Below are positions 8,702-15,561 of a DNA stretch of 64,000 nt, piece after piece. The position numbers and the translations under genes were made by a program. Origin of the DNA: Clostridium_H sp047777555 (GTDB lineage Bacteria > Bacillota > Clostridia > Clostridiales > Clostridiaceae); assembly GCF_047777555.1 (NCBI RefSeq), contig NZ_JBKEEV010000003.1, positions 248,001 through 312,000 on the forward strand, in the 5' to 3' direction. The notes beneath the pieces are model-generated. The model searched no databases. It worked only from the letters and a program-made list of their open reading frames with translations, and was not told where the DNA came from. The first letter of the stretch is position 1, and each line of letters starts with the position of its first letter.

Positions 8702-8872
8702 ACATATATCAACATAGAATTGGTTCAAAATGACCTTCTGGTGTTTTGTGATGATGTTTTTATAACTGCTCTCTTAACACTAGGATATACTGATGATCAA
8801 AATGAACCAATGTATCAAAATGACACAAACATTCTTAATAATCAGAAGTTTCGCAGATTAAAAAATAAATAG
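8702..8872 (+). pseudogene. Remnant C-terminus of an initiator-like gene
   Basis: An open stretch of 56 codons with no start, following a stop at 8699-8701 and ending in TAG. It encodes VQND (from 8723), DDQNEP (8789) and YQNDT (8813), all on copies of the TCAAAATGA motif, and ends NQKFRRLKNK. Firmicute phage and plasmid initiators often carry such Gln-Asn-Asp/Glu-Pro repeats because binding sites are embedded in their own genes. I read this as the tail of such a gene whose front has been lost. Confidence 0.4.
8721..8827 (+). repeat. TCAAAATGA motif, sites 2-4
   Basis: Three sites in one orientation: 8721-8736 (TGGTTCAAAATGACCT), 8795-8809 (GATCAAAATGAACCA) and 8813-8827 (TATCAAAATGACACA). 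All are in one reading frame of the remnant open stretch. Confidence 0.6.
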
Positions 8873-8966
8873 GGCGTAGCCCCTTGATATGTAATGGTTT
8901 AGATGAATAATAATTGAAATATGTAAATTCCGATTTTTACTGGAAAAAATTTAGGGTTTAAAAATG

Positions 8967-9020
8967 AAAACATCCTTTCTATAATGAATTTTGCTACAAA
9001 CCCAATAGAAAGGATGTTTT
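8967..9020 (+). promoter_or_regulatory. Hairpin covering the transposase ribosome site
   Basis: 16-nt perfect inverted repeats (8967-8982 and 9005-9020) form a strong stem just before the transposase ATG at 9024. The right arm contains the Shine-Dalgarno sequence AAAGGATG, so the stem would hide it. This is a known way for insertion sequences to stop read-through expression. Confidence 0.55.
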
Positions 9021-9023
9021 GAG

Positions 9024-10274
9024 ATGAACAAGCGTTATTTAAAACAAATGCTCACCTACTTCTCTAAGGTATACCATCTTGGAGAAAAAATCAAGGGGTT
9101 AAAAGATGGAAGAATAAATCCTCAAATTGAAACTTCAACTATTTCATTTATAGTTCTGTTCACATTTATCTGTAGACTTAAAAGTTTTAATAGACTCGAA
9201 CATTGGTTGGAAAAAGGAAGATTTAAAAATTTATTTCCAAAGAAAACAAGATTGCCCCATATTGACGCCGTTAGGCGTTCCTTAAGTAGTTTTGATATAA
9301 ACAGTTTGAATGATATGCATGATCATATAATAAAAACTATATTTAAAAATAAGGTATTTAGGAACGGTACAGTAGATGGAATAAAGGTTGCCGCTATTGA
9401 TGGAGTTGAGATATTTGAAAGTACTAAAAAGAGCTGTGAAAAATGCCTTACCCGTGTTGATAAACAAGGAATAACTCATTACTTCCACAGAGCAGTTGTT
9501 TGTGCAACTGTGGGTTCTGATCCCCATACTGTATTGGGTTATGAAATGTTAGAACCTAAAAAAGATTGTTCTGATAAAGATGAGGGTGAAATTACCGGAG
9601 GTAAAAGACTCATTAGAAAGCTTTATGAAAAATTTCATCACTTTGCAGATGTTATAGTTACAGATGCTTTGTATTGCAAAGCATCATGGATTAAAGAAGT
9701 CCTTGCAATTGGAATGGATGCAGTTGTTAGAGTAAAAGATGAAAGGCTTCATATTGTTAAAGACGCATTAGGATTGTTTCAAAGCCGTGAGGCTAACAAA
9801 CAATGGATAGTAAATGAGGGAAGCACAAAGAAAATTATTGTTAGTGCTTGGGATGATGATGGATTTGAAATGACTGGTATGGATATTAAGGTAAGATTTA
9901 TAAGATTTTTAGAGGAGATTCATGAAGGCGATAAGAAAGAGTTAAAAGAAGTCTGGATTGTAACCACCAACAAAAATATTTGTACTGAGACTATATGGAA
10001 GATAATTCATAAAAGGTGGGACATTGAAAATAATGTATTTCACCAATTGAAAACAGAGTGTCATTTTGATCATTGCTATTTGCATAGCCCTACGGGCATA
10101 GAGGCTATAGTTGGATTCATGATAATAGCCTTTAACTTAACCCAATTATACTTTTTTAGAAACATTCGAGGATTCAGAGAAAAAAGGCTTTTGCAGATAA
10201 ATATAATAGAAGATTTGAAAGATGAAATGTTGATAATTATGAATTGGATTAATCCAATTTTTAACACTGCATAG
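9024..10274 (+). CDS. DDE transposase, IS4-type
   Basis: 416 residues, intact. The catalytic triad is visible: D in VAAIDGVEIF (about residue 127), D in VIVTDALYCK (about 214), and E in the YREK-like region IIHKRWDIENNVFHQLKTE (about 337). Fold and motif spacing fit the IS4 superfamily; I cannot name the subgroup. It disrupts no visible gene, but lies directly after the initiator remnant, so insertion may have contributed to that gene's decay. Confidence 0.85.
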   Translation: MNKRYLKQMLTYFSKVYHLGEKIKGLKDGRINPQIETSTISFIVLFTFICRLKSFNRLEHWLEKGRFKNLFPKKTRLPHIDAVRRSLSSFDINSLNDMHDHIIKTIFKNKVFRNGTVDGIKVAAIDGVEIFESTKKSCEKCLTRVDKQGITHYFHRAVVCATVGSDPHTVLGYEMLEPKKDCSDKDEGEITGGKRLIRKLYEKFHHFADVIVTDALYCKASWIKEVLAIGMDAVVRVKDERLHIVKDALGLFQSREANKQWIVNEGSTKKIIVSAWDDDGFEMTGMDIKVRFIRFLEEIHEGDKKELKEVWIVTTNKNICTETIWKIIHKRWDIENNVFHQLKTECHFDHCYLHSPTGIEAIVGFMIIAFNLTQLYFFRNIRGFREKRLLQINIIEDLKDEMLIIMNWINPIFNTA

Positions 10275-10831
10275 TCGATAATAAAATTGGAAATACAGCT
10301 TTTCATTATGATGGGGAGGGGGAAGGTGTATCTATATACATGGCCTACGGCCTTTTTCCCTTCCAAAATTTCAATAAAATAGAAAAAATCTAATTTCCTA
10401 TAAAGAAAAAAGCTTTACTGGAAATTAGATGCGAAATCTCTGCTTAATAATTATAAACATTGCTATGTAATACTTATGACAGGTTCAAAATGAGCCAAGC
10501 TATATATAATACCTGCTTCTCAGAAGTACTGTAACTTAGAAGTAATTATTAAAGCTAAACCCTACACGTTTTTAGATTTTTCTCCCTACTACTTTTATAG
10601 CTAAAAGTTAAAAGGAATATTAAAACTAAAAATACTGGCAATGTAGTTTAGACTACATTTTAAAATCATTTGTCTTTAGCAAACTCCAAAATTGAATTAT
10701 GCTCATTCTTTTAATTACTAACTTGATTTGTGGTAAGGATTTGTTATGACATATAATGCTCTTTAACGCGTTATACGCTTTATTTAAGGCATTCTAATCA
10801 TAAGATATACTTTTACCTTACCTATGCTAAT
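10275..10831. other. Non-coding DNA between transposase and rep-like gene
   Basis: No gene seen. It contains an 11-bp hairpin ATCTAATTTCC/GGAAATTAGAT (10388-10430) whose right arm overlaps the second TTTACTGGAAA copy, one TCAAAATGA site (10480-10496), and an imperfect stem AATGC...GCATT near 10756-10794 that may end the rep-like transcript. Confidence 0.5.
10480..10496 (+). repeat. TCAAAATGA motif, site 5
   Basis: CAGGTTCAAAATGAGCC. The same 14-bp word CAGGTTCAAAATGA recurs inverted at 12564-12577. Confidence 0.55.
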
Positions 10832-11983
10832 TCAATATATTCTAGAGGGCATATAGCTACTCCAAAGATCATAATAAATATTACTGTTTCTATATACTTT
10901 TATACAATCCTGTTGTTTCTTTGGGAGCTGTTTTATTATATCGTCTATGGAAATAGGCTTTATCTCAACATCAGCATATATATAATGATATCCTTTTGAT
11001 AATATCCATCTTTTATACTTCAATATTGTAGATTCTGCAGGTACTTTAATATGTGGTACTTTATTTAAATAATTCAATACCAATTTAGCTGTATGCTTCT
11101 CATTTTTACTTAAACTACTACCATTTATAACTGAGAAAAGTTTAATCTTTGTAGTCATTGTCTTATCTAAGTGAAGTAGTTTTAAAACCTTATTCATAAT
11201 ATTTACCTGGCTGTTAAAATCGAATACTTCCTCTAATATAGCTACAGGTCTTGAGGAAGGTTCTATTTCAATCTCCGTAGCTTTCCCATCGCTCGTAAAC
11301 TTTGTTACAATAGGTTTAAAAAGCTTATATATTCTATCTCTTTTTAAAGAAACTTCTATGCGCAGTATATCCTGTCCAGATTTTAAACATACTAAATCAC
11401 TATCATAATAATCATCTATTTGCTTTTCTGGATTCGTATTAGATATTTGTCTAAGCTTTAAGTATATCCTAATTATGAAATCACTGTTATCCATATCTTT
11501 CCCATTAAAAAAATATATAGTACCACCTTCTTCACTTATATCTTTCTTCAACTTACCTATGTTTTCTAACTTCGAAATCACATTATATAGTGCCTTAATC
11601 TCATCGCTGTCTCTAATGATATTTATGTTATTCTCATAATAAGAAACCATCCAATATCTAAGATTAGGCACTACACTTATATCTAATACCCCTTTCAATT
11701 TATCTCTAATAATACTATGCAGCTGCTGTATATTGCAGGAGTATATAGAAGCTATATTATCATTTTGAAGAAGATAAACAGGATTAAAATCAATATAAAG
11801 AAGATCATCCTTATGCATAGGCATATATTTGAGGAAGATTCCATCTATATACTTGTAATAATAAGAAAGACATCTATTATAATTCTCTTTATAAAACCAA
11901 TTCTCCCTATATCTCTCTTCAAATAATCTATCCTTAACTAGAGAAACATTGGTTATATATGTGCTTACTTTATCTATTGCCAT
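10832..11983 (-). CDS. Putative rolling-circle replication initiator, phage gene II/X-like
   Basis: 383 residues. It shows the order of motifs seen in filamentous-phage gene II proteins and related plasmid initiators: YIDFNPVYLLQNDN (about 64-77), a central IIRIYLKLRQI (about 171-181), and ILRIEVSLKRDRIYKLFK (about 206-223). The last 150 residues are unrecognised. I see no textbook HUH motif, so the call rests on these blocks and on context: a 12-bp hairpin lies 31 bp upstream and mobile-element genes surround it. The start is an ATG behind AGGAGG. It could instead be a degenerate, inactive relative. Confidence 0.5.
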   Translation of the reverse strand: MAIDKVSTYITNVSLVKDRLFEERYRENWFYKENYNRCLSYYYKYIDGIFLKYMPMHKDDLLYIDFNPVYLLQNDNIASIYSCNIQQLHSIIRDKLKGVLDISVVPNLRYWMVSYYENNINIIRDSDEIKALYNVISKLENIGKLKKDISEEGGTIYFFNGKDMDNSDFIIRIYLKLRQISNTNPEKQIDDYYDSDLVCLKSGQDILRIEVSLKRDRIYKLFKPIVTKFTSDGKATEIEIEPSSRPVAILEEVFDFNSQVNIMNKVLKLLHLDKTMTTKIKLFSVINGSSLSKNEKHTAKLVLNYLNKVPHIKVPAESTILKYKRWILSKGYHYIYADVEIKPISIDDIIKQLPKKQQDCIKVYRNSNIYYDLWSSYMPSRIY

Positions 11984-12013
11984 ATCAGTACCTCCTATGC
12001 TAATTTCCAGTTA

Positions 12014-12044
12014 GGCTTTGAAGCACTCAAAATGCTTCAAAGCC
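12014..12044. promoter_or_regulatory. Perfect 12-bp hairpin upstream of the rep-like gene
   Basis: GGCTTTGAAGCA and TGCTTCAAAGCC flank a 7-nt loop (CTCAAAA). No U-tract follows on either strand, so a terminator is less likely. Rolling-circle initiators nick within hairpins near their own genes, so this is a candidate double-strand origin or regulatory stem. Confidence 0.4.
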
Positions 12045-12141
12045 ATTGATATTACTAGCTTTATATAGTATATCTATATAGTAATAAAGGTCACCCCATA
12101 GAGAGAATGCTCTTTTACTGGAAATTTAACTCCCATTTATT

Positions 12142-12234
12142 TTATCTTCTCTCTTCTATTTCCGCAGCGGACCTTAAAGCATCAGCATATGTTTGTGTAA
12201 AATTTAATCCCTTTAACTTAAGTTGCTCCTGCAT
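12142..12234 (-). CDS. Possible 30-residue ORF or gene remnant
   Basis: Encodes MQEQLKLKGLNFTQTYADAL and a charged tail. No good ribosome site precedes the ATG, and the open frame extends upstream to a stop without a better start. The composition looks protein-like (amphipathic, Glu/Lys rich). It may be the tail of a decayed gene. The rest of 11984-12614 holds only hairpins and one motif site. Confidence 0.22.
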   Translation of the reverse strand: MQEQLKLKGLNFTQTYADALRSAAEIEERR

Positions 12235-12381
12235 TTCATAAAATTTTGTAATATATGCTGCGTAAATAAAAAATCTTTTCTCCTATCATGATATTTAATA
12301 CTAAGTATAATTCTAATTTAGTTAATAAATAAAAAAGCTTATCTTTATTTTAAATATTTATGTGAACACTTTATGCAAAAA

Positions 12382-12415
12382 TACTATGACTCTGCAAAAT
12401 TGTAGAGTCATAGTA
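12382..12415. terminator. Bidirectional terminator-like hairpin
   Basis: 12-bp perfect stem TACTATGACTCT/AGAGTCATAGTA with a 10-nt loop and T-rich sequence on either exit. It lies 200 bp beyond the stop of the minus-strand gene at 12615. Confidence 0.6.
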
Positions 12416-12562
12416 GTTTTTATATAATTTCTGATACCTCCAAATTAATGCTCATACTACTCACCTATAATCTTTGAAACTTGTCTATTATCTATTAATG
12501 ATTTTTCATCACTTTTAAAAATATCAAGATACCTCATCTTACTTTATTCATCCATAAATTAG

Positions 12563-12677
12563 ATCATTTTGAACCTGTTATTTTTTCTTGCATAAGCTTC
12601 TTGTCAACTAATCTTTATATTTCTATCTCTTCTAATTCCCTAATCAATAACTCATCAGTTATTGGTTCATTTTGACC
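12563..12677 (-). repeat. TCAAAATGA motif, sites 6-7
   Basis: Minus-strand copies at 12563-12577 (CAGGTTCAAAATGAT, non-coding) and 12663-12677 (GGTCAAAATGAACCA). The second encodes Gly-Gln-Asn-Glu-Pro inside the initiator-like gene. Confidence 0.6.
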
Positions 12678-13073
12678 CTTTCCTAAAACAAATGACTCTT
12701 CCAGCTCTGTAGTCTTATTTTCTATTACAATCATGTTTTCAATGGTTTCATAATTTAAGGAATACCAATTAGTATTACTCTTTGCTTCTTCACTATAAAA
12801 TCTCTTTATCTTTATCAATTTCAGCTTCTTCAATTTGGATATAGCTCTTTTCACAGTACTTAAACTCATATAAGAAAAGTATTTCTCACATAAAGCTGCT
12901 ACAGATTGATTAGTCCAAATTGACCCTTCTTTTAAATATCTACTATCATTCTTATTCAACTCTATTAAGTCATTAAGCTTTTGAAGAATTATGGCTTCAT
13001 TAAGACCTATGGCTTTTGCAAGAACAGGTGAAACCACAGTACATTCTTCTTTACATTCAAATATGCAATGCAT
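12615..13073 (-). CDS. Winged-helix initiator-like protein (phage/plasmid replication type), short
   Basis: 152 residues. The opening resembles the N-terminal domain of Firmicute phage replication proteins: VVSPVLAKAIGLNEAIILQKL, SIWTNQSVAALCEKYFSYMS, LSTVKRAISKLKKLKLI, then NTNWYSLNYE. Relatives are usually nearly twice as long, with a C-terminal half rich in GQN(D/E)P repeats. This one has one such repeat (133-137) and then ends, so it may be shortened. That repeat is encoded by a TCAAAATGA motif. The ATG follows AAGGAG. It may start replication or act only as a regulator. Confidence 0.55.
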   Translation of the reverse strand: MHCIFECKEECTVVSPVLAKAIGLNEAIILQKLNDLIELNKNDSRYLKEGSIWTNQSVAALCEKYFSYMSLSTVKRAISKLKKLKLIKIKRFYSEEAKSNTNWYSLNYETIENMIVIENKTTELEESFVLGKGQNEPITDELLIRELEEIEI

Positions 13074-13233
13074 GAATATTTCTCCTTTTGCAGCTTTAAA
13101 GTTAAATTTAGACTCTCTGCAACAATTGCAAAAGAGCCTTTAATTCTTACACGCTTCTAATAATTAAATATATTAAATCAGTTAAACTTCAAACCATATA
13201 AAACAAAGTATATAAATCATTCCTTTATACCAA

Positions 13234-13252
13234 ATGTCGGATTTGACATCTA
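13234..13252 (-). repeat. 19-bp inverted partner of 7321-7339
   Basis: Exact reverse complement of the left copy, containing ATGTC-N6-GACAT. It lies 24 bp past the stop of the excisionase-like gene. Confidence 0.7.
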
Positions 13253-13275
13253 AGAAGGCTATCTGCTTTCTACAA

Positions 13276-13476
13276 TCACATAGCCTTCAGTTCTTCTTTT
13301 AATTCATCTGCATCACAATAATACTTTTCCATAAAGAACTTTTTAGGTACCTTACCAGCAACAACAATATATCCTTTTTCCTTTAATTCATTATTAAGCT
13401 GTCTAATTATCACATATGCTTTTGATGCACTTATTCCCAAAATCCTTCTAACATCTGTAACTGTTAAATAGCTCAT
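13276..13476 (-). CDS. Excisionase-like small DNA-binding protein
   Basis: 66 residues from the second ATG, 10 nt after AGGAGG; the first ATG at 13485 nearly touches it. The protein is a winged helix of the kind common beside integrases in Firmicute elements: YLTVTDVRRILGISASKAYVIIRQLN, then KGYIVVAGKVPKKFF. It probably bends att-site DNA for excision or regulates element genes. Its place next to XRE regulators and 0.9 kb from the integrase supports this. Confidence 0.65.
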   Translation of the reverse strand: MSYLTVTDVRRILGISASKAYVIIRQLNNELKEKGYIVVAGKVPKKFFMEKYYCDADELKEELKAM

Positions 13477-13528
13477 TTTTCTCATGCCTCCTAATACGTA
13501 TTACCAAAATTGATACTTTTAAATATTA

Positions 13529-13726
13529 TTATTTTTCAATAAGTTCTTCCACCGGAACACCTAATGCTTTTGAAATCTTTCCTACTGTTTTAGGCATTAA
13601 TTCCTGTTTGCCCTTTCTTAATTTAGTTAACGTAACGATGTTAACTCCAGACTGTTTTGAAAGTTCATTTACACTTAGGCATGCCTCTGCCATAGCAATT
13701 TCAAATTTTTTGTTATCAATTCTCAT
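13529..13726 (-). CDS. Small XRE-family regulator (Cro-like)
   Basis: 65 residues from the ATG at 13726, preceded by AGAGG; an upstream in-frame ATG (13762) would give 77 residues. It is almost entirely one helix-turn-helix: KFEIAMAEACLSVNELSKQS, then VNIVTLTKLRKGKQELMPKTVGKISKALGVPVEELI. It is divergent from the larger XRE gene across a 170-bp control region, like the Cro/CI pair of a temperate phage. It probably leads the leftward excisionase-like transcript. Confidence 0.8.
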   Translation of the reverse strand: MRIDNKKFEIAMAEACLSVNELSKQSGVNIVTLTKLRKGKQELMPKTVGKISKALGVPVEELIEK

Positions 13727-13769
13727 GTCATCGCCTCTTTCTTGCATAATTAAATTACTCATTTATAAC

Positions 13770-13806
13770 TTAATATATAATTTTAACTTAACTAAATTAT
13801 ATATAA
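13770..13806. promoter_or_regulatory. Inverted repeat in the divergent XRE control region
   Basis: TTAATATATAATTT (13770-13783) and AAATTATATATAA (13794-13806) are inverted with one extra base. AACTAAATTA is repeated twice nearby. This is a candidate operator between the two opposed XRE genes. Confidence 0.4.
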
Positions 13807-13895
13807 CTAAATTACACTTGTAAATATTTTTTTATACTTTTTATTGAATTTAATTACGTATAATGTTATATTATTTCATGAAGGTGGTGAAATGA

Positions 13896-14393
13896 ATGAA
13901 TAAAGAAACAATAGGCAGCCGCATAAAAGAAAAGAGAAAGAACAAAAATATTACCCAAACTCAATTAGCCAACATATTAGATAAATCACTTAGTTCAATA
14001 CAGAAATATGAAAGCGGAGATGTGGAAATACCTCATAGTATTGTAGAAAAGATTGCAGAAACTTTAGATACAACTGTTACCTACCTACTTGGATATGATA
14101 AACTTCAGAAACAGTTAGATGATTTAAGATTATTCAAAGAAGAATTAAAATTACTTGGATGTAATTTGGAAGAGATTAATTGTATTAAAGAAGATAACCC
14201 CGAAGTTATTAGTTGCAAATCAAATGACACAGAAAGATATTGTGCAAATTGTGATATAAAAGAAACATGTTATTTAATAACATATAATAATACTACTGTA
14301 AAAGTTCCTATACATGATTTTGAAAACTTACGCGAACATTTTAAGTCATATATGAAATTCATGTTGTTGGAACTAATAAAGAAATATCAATAA
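13896..14393 (+). CDS. XRE-family repressor with Cys-rich C-terminus
   Basis: 165 residues. The N-terminal helix-turn-helix is GSRIKEKRKNKNITQTQLAN, then LSSIQKYESGDVEIPHSIVEKIAETLDTTVTYLLGYD. A coiled helical linker leads to a C-terminal part with CANCDIKETC, a possible metal or redox site. It lacks the S24 peptidase domain of CI/LexA-like repressors. It is oriented with the integrase 25 bp downstream and divergent from the Cro-like gene, so it is probably the element's master repressor. The start at 13896 follows AAGGTGGTG; an ATG at 13892 is out of frame. Confidence 0.8.
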   Translation: MNKETIGSRIKEKRKNKNITQTQLANILDKSLSSIQKYESGDVEIPHSIVEKIAETLDTTVTYLLGYDKLQKQLDDLRLFKEELKLLGCNLEEINCIKEDNPEVISCKSNDTERYCANCDIKETCYLITYNNTTVKVPIHDFENLREHFKSYMKFMLLELIKKYQ

Positions 14394-14418
14394 TATTATT
14401 ATCCTGCTATTTAAGGGG

Positions 14419-15486
14419 GTGATTATTATTCCTGCGTATAAAGATGAAAAACAAAGCACCTGGTATGTGCAGTTTTATTACACTACTTGGACAGGTGAAA
14501 AGAAGAAGAAACTTAAAAGAGGTTTTAAGAAAAAGGGAGAAGCATTAGAGTGGGAAAGAGAGTTTCTGAGTAAACAGCAGGCCAATCCTGATATGTCCTT
14601 TGGATCTTTAGTTGAATTATATTTTGAAGATATGGAGAATAGGCTTAGGAAGTCTACTATAGCTAATAAGAAATATATGATAGAGCTAAAGATCCTTCCT
14701 TACTTTAAAAACATGCCTATAAATACAATTAAGGCTACACATATAAGAAAGTGGCAAAATAAGTTGATGAAGGATGAAAAGGACTATTCTGAAACCTACC
14801 TTAAAGCAATTAACAATCAGTTAGTTGCTATATTTAATTATGCTGTTAAGTACTATGATTTAAAGGAGAATCCTTGCCATAAAGCTGGCAGTATGGGTAA
14901 GAAAAATGCAGAAGAGATGCTGTTTTGGACAAAAGAAGAATACATGAGGTTCATAGAATGTGTAGAAGACAAGCCTCAATCCAAAATAGCTTTTGAAACT
15001 TTATATTGGACAGGCATGAGAATTGGAGAATTAATGGCTCTTACTTTAGCTGATATAGACTTTGATAACAAGACTATAACTATTAATAAATCAATACAAA
15101 GATTAGGAAAAGAAGATGTCGTAACAGCTCCTAAAACACCTAAGAGCAATAGAGTCATACCGATAACAGATTTCTTATGTGAAGATTTAAAGAGCTATGT
15201 TAACACACTTTACGATATTAAGCCTAAAGATAGAATCTTTCCATTCACTAAGTACTTCTTGCATCATGAAATGGATAGAGGCTGTAAAAAAGCCAACGTT
15301 AAAAGAATCAGGCTCCATGATCTGAGGCATAGCCATGCCTCCTTATTAGTTGAGCTAGGTGTAATCCCATTAATAATAGCAGAGCGATTGGGACACGAAA
15401 AGGTAGAAACTACATTAAATACATACTCTCATTTGTATCCTAACAAGCAAAATAAAGTAGTAGATGCTCTTGAAAAATTAAAGTAG
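14419..15486 (+). CDS. int: Tyrosine site-specific integrase of the guaA element
   Basis: 355 residues as drawn from a GTG. Domains in order: an arm-binding AP2-like N-terminus (KQSTWYVQFYYTTWTG...GEALEWEREF), a SAM-like core-binding domain (about 55-155), and the catalytic domain. Catalytic residues are R201 (TGMRIGEL), K239 (TAPKTPK), H300/R303 (LHDLRHSH), H326 and Y336 (NTYSHLYP). The start is uncertain: the GTG lies inside an excellent Shine-Dalgarno sequence (AAGGGGGTGAT), so translation may begin at a downstream ATT codon (14425 or 14428). It converges on guaA 76 bp away and should recombine its 3' end. Confidence 0.93.
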   Translation: MIIIPAYKDEKQSTWYVQFYYTTWTGEKKKKLKRGFKKKGEALEWEREFLSKQQANPDMSFGSLVELYFEDMENRLRKSTIANKKYMIELKILPYFKNMPINTIKATHIRKWQNKLMKDEKDYSETYLKAINNQLVAIFNYAVKYYDLKENPCHKAGSMGKKNAEEMLFWTKEEYMRFIECVEDKPQSKIAFETLYWTGMRIGELMALTLADIDFDNKTITINKSIQRLGKEDVVTAPKTPKSNRVIPITDFLCEDLKSYVNTLYDIKPKDRIFPFTKYFLHHEMDRGCKKANVKRIRLHDLRHSHASLLVELGVIPLIIAERLGHEKVETTLNTYSHLYPNKQNKVVDALEKLK

Positions 15487-15515
15487 AATCAAATTAGAAT
15501 CACAGCATAAAAGAA

Positions 15516-15553
15516 AAGTCCGCAAACCCTTATTTTATAAGGCTTGCGAACTT
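15516..15553. terminator. Bidirectional terminator between int and guaA
   Basis: Arms AAGTCCGCAAACCCTTAT and ATAAGGCTTGCGAACTT pair with a few G-U or mismatched positions. It lies in the convergent gap, only 8 bp beyond the guaA stop. Confidence 0.7.
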
Positions 15554-15561
15554 TATATATA

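Larger units (their letters stand above)
8936..10424 (+). mobile_element. IS4-type insertion, bounded by an 11-bp direct repeat
   Basis: TTTACTGGAAA occurs at 8936-8946 and 10414-10424 on either side of the transposase gene, in the size range of IS4-family target duplications. I could not find matching terminal inverted repeats just inside, so the borders are provisional. A third copy of the same word at 12114-12124 weakens the case. Confidence 0.45.
1..15561. mobile_element. Integrative element abutting guaA (left end not in view)
   Basis: A tyrosine integrase, an excisionase-like gene and divergent XRE regulators lie directly beside the 3' end of guaA. Leftward of them come two transposases, replication-initiator-like genes, an endonuclease-like protein and a restriction gene, with no housekeeping genes. 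The 3' end of guaA is a known insertion site for integrative elements. The right limit follows from the 76-bp gap between int and guaA. I looked by eye for a second copy of the guaA 3' end to the left and saw none, so the left limit may lie outside the window. Treating all 15.5 kb as one element is inference. Confidence 0.5.

Noticed and set aside
10076..10366. Minus-strand 96-codon frame over the end of the IS4-type transposase
   Set aside because: Antisense to a conserved coding region and without a ribosome site.
12905..12925. Possible additional TCAAAATGA-type site (TCCAAATTGACCC) in the initiator-like gene
   Set aside because: It differs in the core and is explained by the conserved protein segment GSIWTN. 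I did not count it.
7500..13250. CRISPR array in the repeat-rich gene-poor region
   Set aside because: The repeats are irregularly spaced, in both orientations and few. No regular repeat-spacer pattern and no cas genes are present.
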